Shown: positions 17,202 through 26,953, numbered from the stretch's first letter. The stretch is 64,000 nucleotides of DNA from Solirubrobacterales bacterium (GCA_020438355.1 JAGQUT010000002.1:62001-126000); one strand, 5' to 3'. Made by a program: numbers and translations. Notes: generated by a model not told the origin, from the sequence alone.

Positions 17202-17277
17202 CTGCTAATCGTCGCATAACCGGCGGCGTCCCAACCCCCCGGTTGTGGTTCTGACAGGCCTTGCCCGTCGGTCGCGG

Positions 17278-18537
17278 TCAGTCGGTTGTCTTTCCGGCAG
17301 GCGCGAACAGGTAGTGCGATCCCGTCATGAGCACCGCGCCACCGTTCTGCAGCGCCAGTTCCCGTGCCCTTTCGAGGGCCGTTCCGGGGTCGGGGGCCGT
17401 CTCTGCGCTCAGACCGGTCTGTCGGGCCAGATCGACCAGTTCATCCGGATCCCAGGCGCTTGCTCCCGGGCGTCCCCAGGCCTCGAGCGCCTCAAGCGGC
17501 AGTCTCGTGAAAATCGCGCTGTCAAGCGAACCGGCCAGTTCCGAGAGCATTCCGGGAGCATCCTTGTCCCGAAGGATCCCGATCACGGCGACGACGGGAA
17601 GGTTTCCGGTGACCTCGGGCAGCGACGAGGCGAGCGCCCCGGCCCCCGCCGGGTTGTGGGCGACGTCAGCCAGTACGAGCGGGTCCTCGCCGACCTTCTC
17701 CAGACGACCGTGAATGGTCAGAGCAGCCACTGCATCTTCTGCCTTGGTTCGGGACACCTCCCCGAGAAAGCATCCCGCCGCCGCTTCGGCGACGGCGAAG
17801 TTGGTTCGCTGGAATCCGCCTGGAACTCCAGGCAGGGAACCTGGTGAAACAGCTGCAGCGGTCACCTCCCTGACCTCACAGTCTCTCTCGTCCGCGGTGG
17901 CCAGGGCGAGTTCCCGCACCTCGGTTGAAACGGGCCCGATTACCAGCACTGTCCCGGGCCTCAGAACCGCCAGCTTCTCGCCGGCGATCTCGAGTTCGGT
18001 GTCGCCCAGGTACTCGGTGTGGTCAAGCCCGATCGATGTGAGAACCGTGGCGATCGAAGGGATCGAGTTCGTCGCGTCCAGCCTGCCGCCCAGACCGGCC
18101 TCGATCGCCGCAACCTGGACCCCGGCCTCAGCGAGGGTCAGGAATGCCGCCGCGGTGGCCAGCTCGAACTGGGTTATCTCCTCGCCTTCCAGTCCAGCGT
18201 TGACAGTCTCCGCAGCTTCGGCTGCTCGCCTGACACACCGGTCGAACAGCTCCCCTGTCTCCCGGCCGGAGACGACGACCCGCTCCGACCAGCGCCTCAG
18301 ATGGGGTGAAAGCGAACAGCCGGCCCGGTAGCCATGGGCTTCGCAGATCGCAGCGATCATCCGGGAAACAGATGACTTCCCGTTGGTCCCGACCACGTGG
18401 ATCGAAGTGAACGAGTCCTGCGGTCGGCCGAGCTCGTCGCTGAGGAGCTCCATTCGCTCGAGACCCAGCTTCCAGCCGATCGGCTCAAGCGAATTCAGGA
18501 AGGCATCGGCATCGAACTCATCGGCCGCGCCGGGCAT
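17278..18537 (-). CDS. folC: folylpolyglutamate synthase / dihydrofolate synthase
   Basis: Adds glutamate to folates, and in many bacteria also to dihydropteroate. It has 419 residues of the Mur-ligase fold. The P-loop VGTNGKSS is at 49-56, SPHLRRWSERV near 77-87, and EAGLGGRLDATN near 146-157 is the canonical FolC block. The C-terminal domain starts with HGRLEKVGEDPLVLADVAHNP. It begins eight bases after the valS stop with a GAGG Shine-Dalgarno, the common valS-folC pair. Confidence 0.95.
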   Translation of the reverse strand: MPGAADEFDADAFLNSLEPIGWKLGLERMELLSDELGRPQDSFTSIHVVGTNGKSSVSRMIAAICEAHGYRAGCSLSPHLRRWSERVVVSGRETGELFDRCVRRAAEAAETVNAGLEGEEITQFELATAAAFLTLAEAGVQVAAIEAGLGGRLDATNSIPSIATVLTSIGLDHTEYLGDTELEIAGEKLAVLRPGTVLVIGPVSTEVRELALATADERDCEVREVTAAAVSPGSLPGVPGGFQRTNFAVAEAAAGCFLGEVSRTKAEDAVAALTIHGRLEKVGEDPLVLADVAHNPAGAGALASSLPEVTGNLPVVAVIGILRDKDAPGMLSELAGSLDSAIFTRLPLEALEAWGRPGASAWDPDELVDLARQTGLSAETAPDPGTALERARELALQNGGAVLMTGSHYLFAPAGKTTD

Positions 18538-18544
18538 CGAAACC

Positions 18545-21091
18545 TCAGCCGAGCTCGTCGAGTTCGCGCTGCATACGCTCCAGCTTCTCGCGTTCCTCCG
18601 CGACGACTTCTGCCGGAGCGTTCTCGACGAATCGCTCGTTGGCGAGCTTGGCCTCGATCTTTCGGAACTCGGTCTCGATCTTGGCGCGTCTGGCGGCGAT
18701 CCGCTCGGTTATCGCCCCCATGTCAAGTTCTTCCGACGAGAGGATCCCGAATCCGGCGATGGTGGCCACGACTTCGCCGTCGTGGGCTCCGATGTCAACC
18801 CGGCCCAGCCGGGATACGAACTCGGGAATGGCGGAGGCGTCGCCCTTTGCCTGAAGCACGATCTTCGGCGGGACGCCGGCCATGTCACGCCACCCCCGCA
18901 GCTGCCGTGTCAGAGCGATTGCTCCGCCGACTTCCTCCTCTACGACCTCGCTGATCCGGCTTTCATCCGTTTCGGGGAAGGGGTGAATGACGAGGTGACC
19001 CTCGCGGTACGGGTGGTATGCCCAGATCGCCTCGGTCACGAAAGGCATCACCGGATGCGCCAGAGCCAGGGTGCGCTCCAGCGTGTGAAGCAGCACCTGG
19101 GCTATCTCGGGGTCACCGTCGTAGATGCGCGGCTTGGCTATCTCCAGGTACCAGTCGCAGAGATCCGAGAAAACGAAGGAATAAAGCTCCTGTGCCGCGT
19201 GAGCGAAGTCGTACTCGTTCACCAGTCGTGTGTAGGTGGCGACGGTGGATTCAAGCCGCGACAGTATCCAGCGGTCTTCAAGCGCGATGGGCGTCACCGG
19301 AACGGACCGGTCCTCGGGCGCCTCGGTGTTGAGGAGGATCAGCCGCGATGCGTTCCAGAGCTTCGTGGCGAGATCCCGGCCCTGCTGGACCTTGGCATCC
19401 GAATAGCGGACGTCCTGGGTGGAGGACATCGCAAGAAGCCCGAATCGGAGGGCGTCGGCGCCATGCTCCTCAATTTCGCCGAGCGGGTCGATCCCCGTAC
19501 CGAGGCTCTTCGACATGCGCCTGCCGTCACGGGCCTGGATCACCGAGTGGACGTAAACATCCCTGAAGGGCACATCTCCGGCGAACTCGATTCCGGTCAT
19601 GATCATCCGGGCCACCCAGAGAAAGAGAATCTCTCTGGCGGTGGTCAGAAAGTCGGTCGGGTAAAAGGCCTTCATCTCCGGCGTTTCTTCCGGCCAGCCG
19701 AGCGTCGCGAAGGGCCAGATCGCCGAGGAGAACCAGGTGTCAAGGACGTCCTCGTCCTGGACCCAGCCCTCGCCCTCCGGCGGCTCCTCGCCAACGTACG
19801 TCTCGTCGCCCCGGTACCAGACCGGGATCCTGTGACCCCACCAGAGCTGGCGGGAAACACACCATGGGCGGATCTCCCGCATCCAGTTGAGATAGACCCG
19901 GGTCCACTGCTCGGGGGCGATGTTGACCCGGCCATCCTCGACCGCCTTGATCGCAGGTTCGGCCAGCTTGTCCATCTGGCAGAACCACTGGAGGGAAATC
20001 AACGGCTCAATCCGCTCGCCGGATCGCTCGGAGAACGGGACCGAGTGAACGTACTCCTCTTCACCACTGAGCACGCCCTCTTCTTTCAGGGCCTTCACGA
20101 CCTCGACCTGGGCTTCGGCGACAGACATTCCTTCGAATCGCTCACCGGCCGCCGCCGTCATCCGGCCGTCCTCGCCGATCACGGAGATCTCCTCCAGTCC
20201 GTGACGGCGGCCGATCTCGAAATCGTTGACGTCATGACCGGGAGTGATCTTCAGGGCGCCGGTCCCGAACTCGATGTCGACGTGGTCGTCGGCGATGATC
20301 GGCAGTCGCCGGCCGACCAGGGGCAGGATGCAGTGGCCACCGATCAGGTCCGCATAGCGCTCGTCCTTCGGATTCACCGCGACGGCGGTGTCGGCCATCA
20401 TCGTCTCCGGACGGACCGTAGCCACGGTCAGGACCCGGTCGGTCCCCTCCACCGGATAGTCGATCGAGAAGAGGGTGTCGGTCATCTCTTCGTTGACGAC
20501 CTCGAGGTCCGAGATCGCCGACTGCGAACCCGGATCCCAGTTGACCATGTAATTGTCGCGGTAGATGTAGCCCTTCTCGTAGAGCGCGGTGAAGACCTTC
20601 CGGACCGCGAGAGCGTAGCCCTCATCAAGGGTGAACCGCTCCCGTTCATAGTCAACGGATGCGCCGAGACGCTGGTACTGCTCGCGAATCGACCCGCCGT
20701 ACTGTTCCTTCCACTCCCAGACCTTCTCGGTGAATGCTTCCCGGCCGATTTCATGGCGGCTTATGCCCTCCGACTTCAGCTTCTTCTCGACCACTGTCTG
20801 GGTGGCGATTCCGGCATGGTCCATGCCGAGAATCCAGAGAGTGTTCTTTCCGCTCATCCGGTTCATCCGGATCAGGGCATCCTGCATCGAGCCGTTGAGG
20901 GCGTGCCCCATGTGCAGGACCCCTGTGACGTTGGGTGGCGGGATCGCGATCGAGTAGTTCTCGTCCGCCGTGCCGGTGGCTTCAGGATGGAAGTAGCCGC
21001 CCTCCATCCACTCGGCAAAAATCCGTGCCTCGGTCTCGGCGGGCTCCCACCGCGTGGTTTCTTCCAGCTTCTTTCGGGCCGCTTCGTCCAA
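18545..21091 (-). CDS. valS: valyl-tRNA synthetase
   Basis: Charges tRNA-Val and edits mischarged threonine. It has 848 residues with the HIGH-type motif HMGHALNG near 60, KMSKS-type RMSKSLGTG near 530, an editing (CP1) domain between them, an anticodon-binding domain, and a C-terminal coiled coil (AARRAKIETEFRKIEAKLANERFV). Start is TTG 21091, with TAAGAT eight bases upstream. No ATG/GTG lies close enough to replace it without losing the N-terminal helix. I looked for a T-box leader and found none. It heads valS-folC. Confidence 0.96.
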   Translation of the reverse strand: MDEAARKKLEETTRWEPAETEARIFAEWMEGGYFHPEATGTADENYSIAIPPPNVTGVLHMGHALNGSMQDALIRMNRMSGKNTLWILGMDHAGIATQTVVEKKLKSEGISRHEIGREAFTEKVWEWKEQYGGSIREQYQRLGASVDYERERFTLDEGYALAVRKVFTALYEKGYIYRDNYMVNWDPGSQSAISDLEVVNEEMTDTLFSIDYPVEGTDRVLTVATVRPETMMADTAVAVNPKDERYADLIGGHCILPLVGRRLPIIADDHVDIEFGTGALKITPGHDVNDFEIGRRHGLEEISVIGEDGRMTAAAGERFEGMSVAEAQVEVVKALKEEGVLSGEEEYVHSVPFSERSGERIEPLISLQWFCQMDKLAEPAIKAVEDGRVNIAPEQWTRVYLNWMREIRPWCVSRQLWWGHRIPVWYRGDETYVGEEPPEGEGWVQDEDVLDTWFSSAIWPFATLGWPEETPEMKAFYPTDFLTTAREILFLWVARMIMTGIEFAGDVPFRDVYVHSVIQARDGRRMSKSLGTGIDPLGEIEEHGADALRFGLLAMSSTQDVRYSDAKVQQGRDLATKLWNASRLILLNTEAPEDRSVPVTPIALEDRWILSRLESTVATYTRLVNEYDFAHAAQELYSFVFSDLCDWYLEIAKPRIYDGDPEIAQVLLHTLERTLALAHPVMPFVTEAIWAYHPYREGHLVIHPFPETDESRISEVVEEEVGGAIALTRQLRGWRDMAGVPPKIVLQAKGDASAIPEFVSRLGRVDIGAHDGEVVATIAGFGILSSEELDMGAITERIAARRAKIETEFRKIEAKLANERFVENAPAEVVAEEREKLERMQRELDELG

Positions 21092-21202
21092 GAGTGGCGA
21101 TCTTATTGAGGGGGCCGCGCAGGTGCGTCTATCCGGCAGGCGGCAGGTTCATCCGGTCAGGGTGATTGCCGAACACCGGCCGGTTTGCCAGAGTTACGCC
21201 AA

Positions 21203-23272
21203 ATGGAGGGTCTGAACCAGCCGGACGCGCACCGGCACCCGTGGCGACTCGCGTCGCGAATAATCGTCGTCGTTCTGATCGATGCCCTTGCCCTGCTTCT
21301 CCTTGAAGCGGTACTCCCGGGTTTCGACATGCACGGCCGGGGCGCGGCCCTGCCGACCGCTCTCGGGGTCGGCCTGGTCAACGCACTGATCTGGCCGGTC
21401 CTCTCCCGATTCACCCTCAAACTCAGCGTCCTGACCCTCGGGCTCTGGGGGCTCTTCCTGAACGCCCTGCTGGTCGGGCTCGCCCTGATGGCGATGCCGT
21501 GGGTGCAGATCGACGGGATCGGCGAAGGAATCGTCATCTCGCTCTGCATGGCGATCCTGACGTCACTGATCTCCTCGCTCTTCGCGATCGACGAGGACAG
21601 CACCTGGTACTACAACGTCGTCCGGGCCCAGCTCAAGCGGCGCGGCCAGGTGATCCAGACCGACGAGCCGGGAATCCTCTTCCTCGAGATCGACGGGCTC
21701 GCTCACGACGTCCTGCGGCGGGCGATGACCAACGGCAATGCGCCGGCGATGGCCTCATGGGTGCGGGAAGGCAGCCACAAACTCGAAAGCTGGGAAACCG
21801 ACTGGTCATCCCAGACCGGAGCCTGCCAGGCCGGGATCCTTCACGGCAATAACCACGACATGCCTGCCTTCCGCTGGTGGGAGAAGGACACGAGCCGTGC
21901 CCTGGTCACCAACCATCCGAAGGATGCAGCCGAGATGGAAGCCCGGCAGTCGGATGGCAACGGACTGCTCTCGGAGGATGGTGCCAGCCGGGCCAACATC
22001 CTCTCCGGTGACGCTCCCCACTCGATGCTCACGATGAGCACCGTGATGAAGCCGCGAGGCCAGCTCGGCAAGGACTACGCCGCGTACTTTGCCCGCCCGT
22101 ACGGTGTGGTCAAGACTGCGATCCACACGGTCGCCGAGATCGTTCGCGAGCGGCGGGACAACATGCGCCAGGAGCGGACCGGGATCGAACCCAAGATCGA
22201 ACGCTCGCGGGTCTACGCCGTGATGCGGGCCTGGGCGACCGTAATCCAACTGGACCTTCAGATCGCCGCAGTGGTCGGGGACATTCTCTCCGGCAGGCCT
22301 GCCATCTACACCACCTTCCTCGCCTATGACGAGGTCGCCCACCATTCAGGTATCGAGCGTCCCGAGAGTCTCTACACGCTGACCAAGGTCGACCGGGAGA
22401 TCGACCGGATCCGCCGGGTTGTGGCGGAGTCCCCGAGGCCCTACCACCTGGTGGTCCTTTCAGATCACGGCCAGTCGCAGGGAGCGACCTTCCTTCAGCG
22501 GTACGGGGTAACTCTTGAACAGGTCGTCGAGCAGGCGACCGGAGCCGAGGCGATCGGCACCGGCGAAGAAGGCGAGCAGAACCCGCGGGCCTACATCACG
22601 GCCAGCGCCGAAGAGGCAAGCCATGAGGAAGGCCCGGTCGGCACGGCAGCAAAGGCAGTGGTAAAGCGGGACTCGAAGCGTGACGACATCGGACTCGACG
22701 GCGGACAGGCACAGATCGAGAAGCCGGCAGAAGATGGTGACGAGATCCCGGCCCTCTCGGTGATGGCTTCCGGCTGTCTCGGGCTGATTACCTTTCCCCG
22801 CGAGCCGGGCAGGCTGACCAGGGAACGCATCGACGACCTCTACCCGAGCCTGCTCGACACCCTCCGCCAGCACCCGGGTGTCGGCTTCGTGATGGTCGAT
22901 TCAGAGAACGGTGGCGTCGTGCTCGGCGCTGACGGTCTGTGCTGGATCGAGACCGGCGAGGTGGAAGGCGAGGATCCGCTGGCGCCTTTCGGACCAAACG
23001 CAGCCGCGCACGTGCTTCGGACCCACCGTTTTTCCAACTGTCCGGACATCATGGTGAACAGCACCTGGTGGCGAGACATGGATGAGGTGGCTGCCTTCGA
23101 GGAACTCGTTGGCTCACACGGAGGCATGGGCGGAACCCAGAGCCACCCCTTCGTCCTCCACCCGGTTGATCTTCCCTGGCCCGATCATCCGGTGATCGGA
23201 GCCGAGGAGGTGCACCGAATCCTCAAGAGCTGGCTGCCGCCGGCGGACGCGAAAGCGTCTCTCCCGGCCTGA
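21203..23272 (+). CDS. four-helix holin-like membrane domain fused to alkaline-phosphatase-superfamily phosphodiesterase
   Basis: About 689 residues. The N-terminal ~125 residues carry four hydrophobic helices of the phage-holin-4-2 type (DUF/PF04020-like; no phage context here). The rest belongs to the type I phosphodiesterase/nucleotide pyrophosphatase group: LFLEIDGLAHD gives the first metal aspartate, with TGACQAG as the nucleophile region, YDEVAHHSG, LVVLSDHGQSQG and a late GSHGGMGG. The catalytic part is probably cytoplasmic, since the fourth helix is followed by basic residues; this is uncertain. An in-frame TTG at 21185 is an alternative start. The 3' end overlaps the convergent metallo-beta-lactamase-fold gene by 50 bases. 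Likely acts on lipid head groups or nucleotides (inference). Confidence 0.8.
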   Translation: MEGLNQPDAHRHPWRLASRIIVVVLIDALALLLLEAVLPGFDMHGRGAALPTALGVGLVNALIWPVLSRFTLKLSVLTLGLWGLFLNALLVGLALMAMPWVQIDGIGEGIVISLCMAILTSLISSLFAIDEDSTWYYNVVRAQLKRRGQVIQTDEPGILFLEIDGLAHDVLRRAMTNGNAPAMASWVREGSHKLESWETDWSSQTGACQAGILHGNNHDMPAFRWWEKDTSRALVTNHPKDAAEMEARQSDGNGLLSEDGASRANILSGDAPHSMLTMSTVMKPRGQLGKDYAAYFARPYGVVKTAIHTVAEIVRERRDNMRQERTGIEPKIERSRVYAVMRAWATVIQLDLQIAAVVGDILSGRPAIYTTFLAYDEVAHHSGIERPESLYTLTKVDREIDRIRRVVAESPRPYHLVVLSDHGQSQGATFLQRYGVTLEQVVEQATGAEAIGTGEEGEQNPRAYITASAEEASHEEGPVGTAAKAVVKRDSKRDDIGLDGGQAQIEKPAEDGDEIPALSVMASGCLGLITFPREPGRLTRERIDDLYPSLLDTLRQHPGVGFVMVDSENGGVVLGADGLCWIETGEVEGEDPLAPFGPNAAAHVLRTHRFSNCPDIMVNSTWWRDMDEVAAFEELVGSHGGMGGTQSHPFVLHPVDLPWPDHPVIGAEEVHRILKSWLPPADAKASLPA

Positions 23273-24032
23273 GAACCCGCGACTCGAGCTCCGGAGCAAT
23301 CTCGACCATCTGCCGGTCAAAGGCGACGACCGGCTTCTCGAGCAGGCGACCCCTGATGCCCTTCATGCCGATAGGGAAATAGGTCCCCCAGTGGATCGGG
23401 ACTGTCAGTTCCGGCCGCAGCATCGCGGCGGCCTGGGCAGCTCCCCTCGGGTCCATGTGGCCCGGACCGAGCTTGTGTCCCCATCCCCAGATCGGAAGCA
23501 GGGCGATCTCTAGTCCGCCCGCCTGCTCGGTCACTTCCGGCAGGCCGGGGTGAAGGTCGGTATCGCCGGCAAAGTAGATCTGGCGTTTCGACCCGACGAC
23601 GAATCCAAGGGCATCCGCCTCCACGCCGAGCGGGTGACGACGACCGTCGTGTTCGGCGTTGACCGCGAGTACCCTGACGCCGCCGATGTTCGTCTCCTCG
23701 CCAGCGAGCATCTCGACCACGTCGCCGAAACCCGCGCGCCGGATCATCGGACCAGCTCCTGCCGGAACCACGATCCGGGTGTTCCGGTCGTAACGCTTCA
23801 GGGTGGGCAGGTCGAGATGGTCGAAGTGGAGATGCGAAATCAGGATGCCGTCCACGCCGTGGACGAAGTCCGGCCCGGGGTCAGGCGCGTGTCGCCGCAG
23901 ATGGATGACCCGGCTGCGGAGAACGGGATCGGTGACGATCCGGGCGCCCTCGAGCTCGATCAGGACAGTCGCATGCCCGCCCCACGTTATGTGGAGGCCG
24001 TTCGGGTCCCTTTCCAGGAGAGGTACGCCCAC
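23223..24032 (-). CDS. metallo-beta-lactamase-fold hydrolase (UlaG/NAPE-PLD-like)
   Basis: It has 269 residues. The metal-binding motif HLHFDHLD is at 67-74, preceded by GGHATVLIELEGARIVTDPVL, the start of the UlaG/NAPE-PLD-like branch. Further metal ligands are seen in YFAGDTDLHPG and PIHWGTYFP. There is no signal peptide. The start is GTG 24032, with GATACT six bases upstream. Its last 50 bases are antisense to the end of the phosphodiesterase gene. Substrate cannot be read from sequence. A phosphodiester or lactone is typical of relatives. Confidence 0.87.
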   Translation of the reverse strand: MGVPLLERDPNGLHITWGGHATVLIELEGARIVTDPVLRSRVIHLRRHAPDPGPDFVHGVDGILISHLHFDHLDLPTLKRYDRNTRIVVPAGAGPMIRRAGFGDVVEMLAGEETNIGGVRVLAVNAEHDGRRHPLGVEADALGFVVGSKRQIYFAGDTDLHPGLPEVTEQAGGLEIALLPIWGWGHKLGPGHMDPRGAAQAAAMLRPELTVPIHWGTYFPIGMKGIRGRLLEKPVVAFDRQMVEIAPELESRVLRPGETLSRPPAAASS

Positions 24033-24044
24033 GCGGGGAGTATC
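24033..24044 (-). promoter_or_regulatory. putative leaderless promoter of the metallo-hydrolase gene (-10 GATACT)
   Basis: GATACT (24044-24039) ends six bases before the GTG. It matches the window-wide spacing, with a mismatch in the first base of TANNNT. Confidence 0.35.
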
Positions 24045-24053
24045 TCGCTCAGG

Positions 24054-25352
24054 TCAGGCAGTCTGCTCTTCGCCGAAGATGTCGTCTTCCGCGTGAGGGT
24101 CGACAGCGGCAGGTCCCGTGACCAGCATCGGCGCCTGCCCCTTCTCGATCGACTCCCGAGTGACGACGCATTTGCTCACGTCCTCGCGAGATGGGAGTTC
24201 GAACTGAACGTCCATCAGGGAGTCCTCGATGATCGACCTGAGGCCACGGGCACCGGTCTGGCGGGCGAGTGCCTTGTCGGCGATAGCTTCGAGCGAGTCA
24301 TCGGCGAAAACAAGCTCTATGCCATCGAACTCGAAGAAGCGCTGGAACTGGCGGACCAGGGCATGCTTCGGCTCGGTCAGGATCCGGACCAGGTCAGCCT
24401 GGTCGAGCTGATGGAGGGCGGCAACGACCGGCAGGCGGCCGATGAACTCGGGAATCAGTCCGTATTCGACGAGATCTTCCGGCAGAACCTGTTCGAAGAG
24501 CTCTCCGGGGTCGTCGTGGCCTTCCTCGTTCACGACGGCGCCGAAGCCGATTCCCTTGTTGTCGACGCGCCTTTCGATCACCCGTTCCAGCTCGGCGAAC
24601 GAACCTCCGCAGATGAAAAGGATGTTAGTCGTGTCGATGGTCAGGAATTCCTGATGGGGATGCTTGCGGCCACCCTGCGGTGGCACCGACGCAGTGGTTC
24701 CCTCAAGGATCTTGAGCAGTGCCTGCTGAACGCCTTCGCCGGAGACGTCACGGGTCAGCGACGGGTTGTCGGCCTTGCGGGTGATCTTGTCGATCTCGTC
24801 GATGTAGATGATCCCGGTCTCGGCCTTGGCGAGGTCGTAATCGGCGGCCTGGATCAGCTTCAGCAGGATGTTCTCCACGTCCTCACCGACGTAGCCGGCT
24901 TCCGTCAGGGCGGTCGCATCAGCGATCGCGAAAGGCACGTTCAGGATCCGGGCGAGCGTCTGGGCGAGGAGGGTCTTGCCGCAACCGGTAGGTCCGAGGA
25001 GCATGATGTTCGACTTCTGGAGTTCGACGTCGCCGTCGCCCTCTTCAGCCATGCGGACCCGCTTGTAGTGGTTGTAAACAGCAACGGAAAGTGCCCGCTT
25101 GGCGGTTTCCTGGCCGACCACGTACTCGTCAAGGACCGAGTTGATCTCCTGGGGACGGGGAAGCCGGTCGAGGTCGAGACCGGCCGGCGCAGTGGCTGAA
25201 ACCGACTCCTCGTCGATGATCTCGTTGCAGAGGTCGATGCACTCGTCACAGATGTAGACGCCCGGGCCGGCGATCAACTTCTTGACCTGCCTCTGCGACT
25301 TGCCGCAGAAGCTGCAGAGCAATTGCTCGTTCGTGTCGGTCGGACCTGCCAT
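24054..25352 (-). CDS. clpX: ATP-dependent Clp protease ATP-binding subunit ClpX
   Basis: AAA+ unfoldase that feeds substrates into ClpP. It has 432 residues. The N-terminal zinc-binding domain has cysteines 13, 16, 35 and 38. Walker A is GPTGCGKT (120-127) and Walker [11 protein letters not shown] follows. The IGF-type ClpP-docking loop reads KGIGFGAV. An SD of GGAGGG lies four bases before ATG 25352. Here clpX is about 7 kb away from clpP-tig rather than next to them. The gene stops 21 bases before the metallo-hydrolase start. Confidence 0.97.
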   Translation of the reverse strand: MAGPTDTNEQLLCSFCGKSQRQVKKLIAGPGVYICDECIDLCNEIIDEESVSATAPAGLDLDRLPRPQEINSVLDEYVVGQETAKRALSVAVYNHYKRVRMAEEGDGDVELQKSNIMLLGPTGCGKTLLAQTLARILNVPFAIADATALTEAGYVGEDVENILLKLIQAADYDLAKAETGIIYIDEIDKITRKADNPSLTRDVSGEGVQQALLKILEGTTASVPPQGGRKHPHQEFLTIDTTNILFICGGSFAELERVIERRVDNKGIGFGAVVNEEGHDDPGELFEQVLPEDLVEYGLIPEFIGRLPVVAALHQLDQADLVRILTEPKHALVRQFQRFFEFDGIELVFADDSLEAIADKALARQTGARGLRSIIEDSLMDVQFELPSREDVSKCVVTRESIEKGQAPMLVTGPAAVDPHAEDDIFGEEQTA

Positions 25353-25496
25353 TTACCCTCCGGGATCGTGAATGGGCTCGCCTTGGCCCACTCTAGAAGA
25401 AGCGCCGCCGCGGCCTGGAACTCCGGTCGCCGGCGACGTTGATCCTTCTTACGGCGACCTTACCCTTCTCCCTCCCCAAGCAACACTTTTTGCCGT

Positions 25497-25508
25497 TACG
25501 CTCGTCGC
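25497..25508 (+). promoter_or_regulatory. putative leaderless promoter of the GNAT gene (-10 TACGCT)
   Basis: TACGCT (25497-25502) ends six bases before ATG 25509. It lies in the 156-base divergent gap shared with clpX. Confidence 0.45.
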
Positions 25509-25955
25509 ATGATCGAGATCAGGGCTGTCACCTCAGAGGAGTTTCCGAAGTTCGAGCCGCTTTTCGTTCTCTATCAGGAGTTCTACGAGGTCGAGGACAT
25601 AGACGCGGAAAGGAACCGGGCCTTTTTTTCGCGCTTCGTCGGGGGCACCGATGACGGCTGGCTGCTGGGAGCATTCGAAGGTGGCGAGCCGGTCGGTTTC
25701 GGCTGTTTCTACCGTCACAAGAGTTCCCTTTCGGCAACCGACATCGTTCTGATGAACGATCTCTATGTGTCGGAGGGAACGCGCGGCCAGGGCACGGGCC
25801 GGGCCCTGATCGAGGCAGGGGTCGAACTCGCCCGGGATTGGGGCGCTTCTCATCTGTCGTGGGCAACCGCCCCCGACAACCACACCGCACAGCGCCTTTA
25901 TGACTCGACCGGAGCCCACAAGTCGACCTGGCTCGAATACGAGATCGAGGTCTGA
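25509..25955 (+). CDS. GNAT-family N-acetyltransferase
   Basis: It has 148 residues with the acetyl-CoA-binding pattern VLMNDLYVSEGTRGQGTGRALIEAG (motif A with RGQGTG near 97-102) and a C-terminal SWATAPDNHTAQRLYDSTGA, which is motif B of the GNAT fold. The acceptor substrate is unknown. It reads away from clpX and ends before a bidirectional terminator. Confidence 0.9.
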   Translation: MIEIRAVTSEEFPKFEPLFVLYQEFYEVEDIDAERNRAFFSRFVGGTDDGWLLGAFEGGEPVGFGCFYRHKSSLSATDIVLMNDLYVSEGTRGQGTGRALIEAGVELARDWGASHLSWATAPDNHTAQRLYDSTGAHKSTWLEYEIEV

Positions 25956-25987
25956 CCCCACGACCGGCAACGACTGTCGCCAAAGAA

Positions 25988-26019
25988 AAAGGCCGCGGCG
26001 CGATTGCGCCACGGCCTTT
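25988..26019. terminator. bidirectional intrinsic terminator
   Basis: AAAGGCCG-GGCGC and GCGCC-CGGCCTTT form a long stem with one mismatch and a GATT loop. On the minus strand it is followed by TTCTTTG after the stem's own T-run, on the plus strand by TTTCCC. It separates the convergent GNAT gene and the polytopic membrane protein gene. Confidence 0.85.
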
Positions 26020-26076
26020 CCCTGAAGTGCGCTGGACCGGGGGCTCCCACCCGGGCCGGCGCAAGTTCACCGCCCG

Positions 26077-26823
26077 CTAGACAGCGGGCGGGGGACCGGC
26101 GTCCTCCTCGACGATCACGGTCTCTTCGACCGCAACCACGCCGCCCTCCTTCAGCTCGACGAGCCGGAAGTAAAGAACCGCGGTGAGCATGTACAGGTAC
26201 GGGTAAAGCAGGATCCCGAGTACCAGACCGGCGAGTGCGCCGAGGATCGGGGTGATCGCGGTCAGCACACCCACGAGGATGGCGACACCGAAGACGATCA
26301 GGATGACCAGGATTCCGATGCCAAGAATCCGCATGCGGTTTTCCTTGGTCAGCTCGGCGCTGCGTGACATGGACGCGAACACGCCGATGCCTTCAGCGAT
26401 CAGGGCCGGCAGGGCGACGGCCAGGATCAGCGCCAGGATGATTCCCGGAATTACGAAGAAGATCAGGCCGACGAAGATGACGATGCCGAGCACGATCTGA
26501 AGACCAACGATCGACAGCAGTCGTGGCCACACGGATCCGAGCAGCTCACCGACCGTGTAATCGACCTGACCGTCATTCTCGACGTCCTGGACGATCCGGA
26601 CCACCGACCCGGCCAGCCAGGCCACGGCGAAGATCTGGAGAATGTTGACGATCAGCGACCCGCCCGAGTTTCCTCCGAGAAGCCACTGGAGAATCGCGAT
26701 CGGAACCAGCAGGATCAGCGCGACGATCCAGAACGTCCCGAAAGCCTTCTTGTAGATGTCACCGGTCGCCTCGAACACCCCTCCGATGTCGAGATGACTT
26801 CCGGTACCGCTTGCACCGCTCAT
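26077..26823 (-). CDS. polytopic membrane protein, unknown function
   Basis: It has 248 residues with about six hydrophobic helices. The first ~25 residues (HLDIGGVFEATGDIYKKAF) are soluble and amphipathic, as in glycerophosphodiester-phosphodiesterase membrane-domain or DUF975/YciC-like proteins. The acidic C-terminus is EETVIVEEDAGPPPAV. ATG 26823 is preceded by a textbook AAGGAGG eight bases upstream, so I reject the 32-codon upstream extension. It is divergent from DUF2252 and ends at a strong terminator. Family membership is tentative. Confidence 0.72.
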   Translation of the reverse strand: MSGASGTGSHLDIGGVFEATGDIYKKAFGTFWIVALILLVPIAILQWLLGGNSGGSLIVNILQIFAVAWLAGSVVRIVQDVENDGQVDYTVGELLGSVWPRLLSIVGLQIVLGIVIFVGLIFFVIPGIILALILAVALPALIAEGIGVFASMSRSAELTKENRMRILGIGILVILIVFGVAILVGVLTAITPILGALAGLVLGILLYPYLYMLTAVLYFRLVELKEGGVVAVEETVIVEEDAGPPPAV

Positions 26824-26953
26824 TGCAGATTCCTCCTTGGAGTTACGTGGTGGGGAAAGCCCCTCTTGCGCCATTACACACGAACCGACGGATACCTCCT
26901 GACGGGAAATACGGTTCACCCGGTTTGAATGACCCTTCTGCTGCCGCTGCGAC

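Noticed and set aside
17202-17277. short AACCGG/CCGGTT and CAACC/GGTTG pairs as a terminator after folC
   Set aside because: Stems are only 5-6 bp with no T-run.
18383-21109. 908-codon open frame on the plus strand, antisense to valS and folC
   Set aside because: Composition is that of a codon-position shadow in high-GC DNA, and the minus strand encodes unmistakable ValS and FolC.
21092-21184. possible T-box leader for valS
   Set aside because: No T-box core or antiterminator sequence is visible, and the gap is under 100 bases.
21203-21600. holin domain as evidence of prophage
   Set aside because: The domain is fused to a phosphodiesterase and no integrase, terminase, tail or lysin genes are nearby.
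23550-25199. 549-codon plus-strand frame opposite the metallo-hydrolase and clpX
   Set aside because: It spans two real genes on the other strand and has no domain logic.
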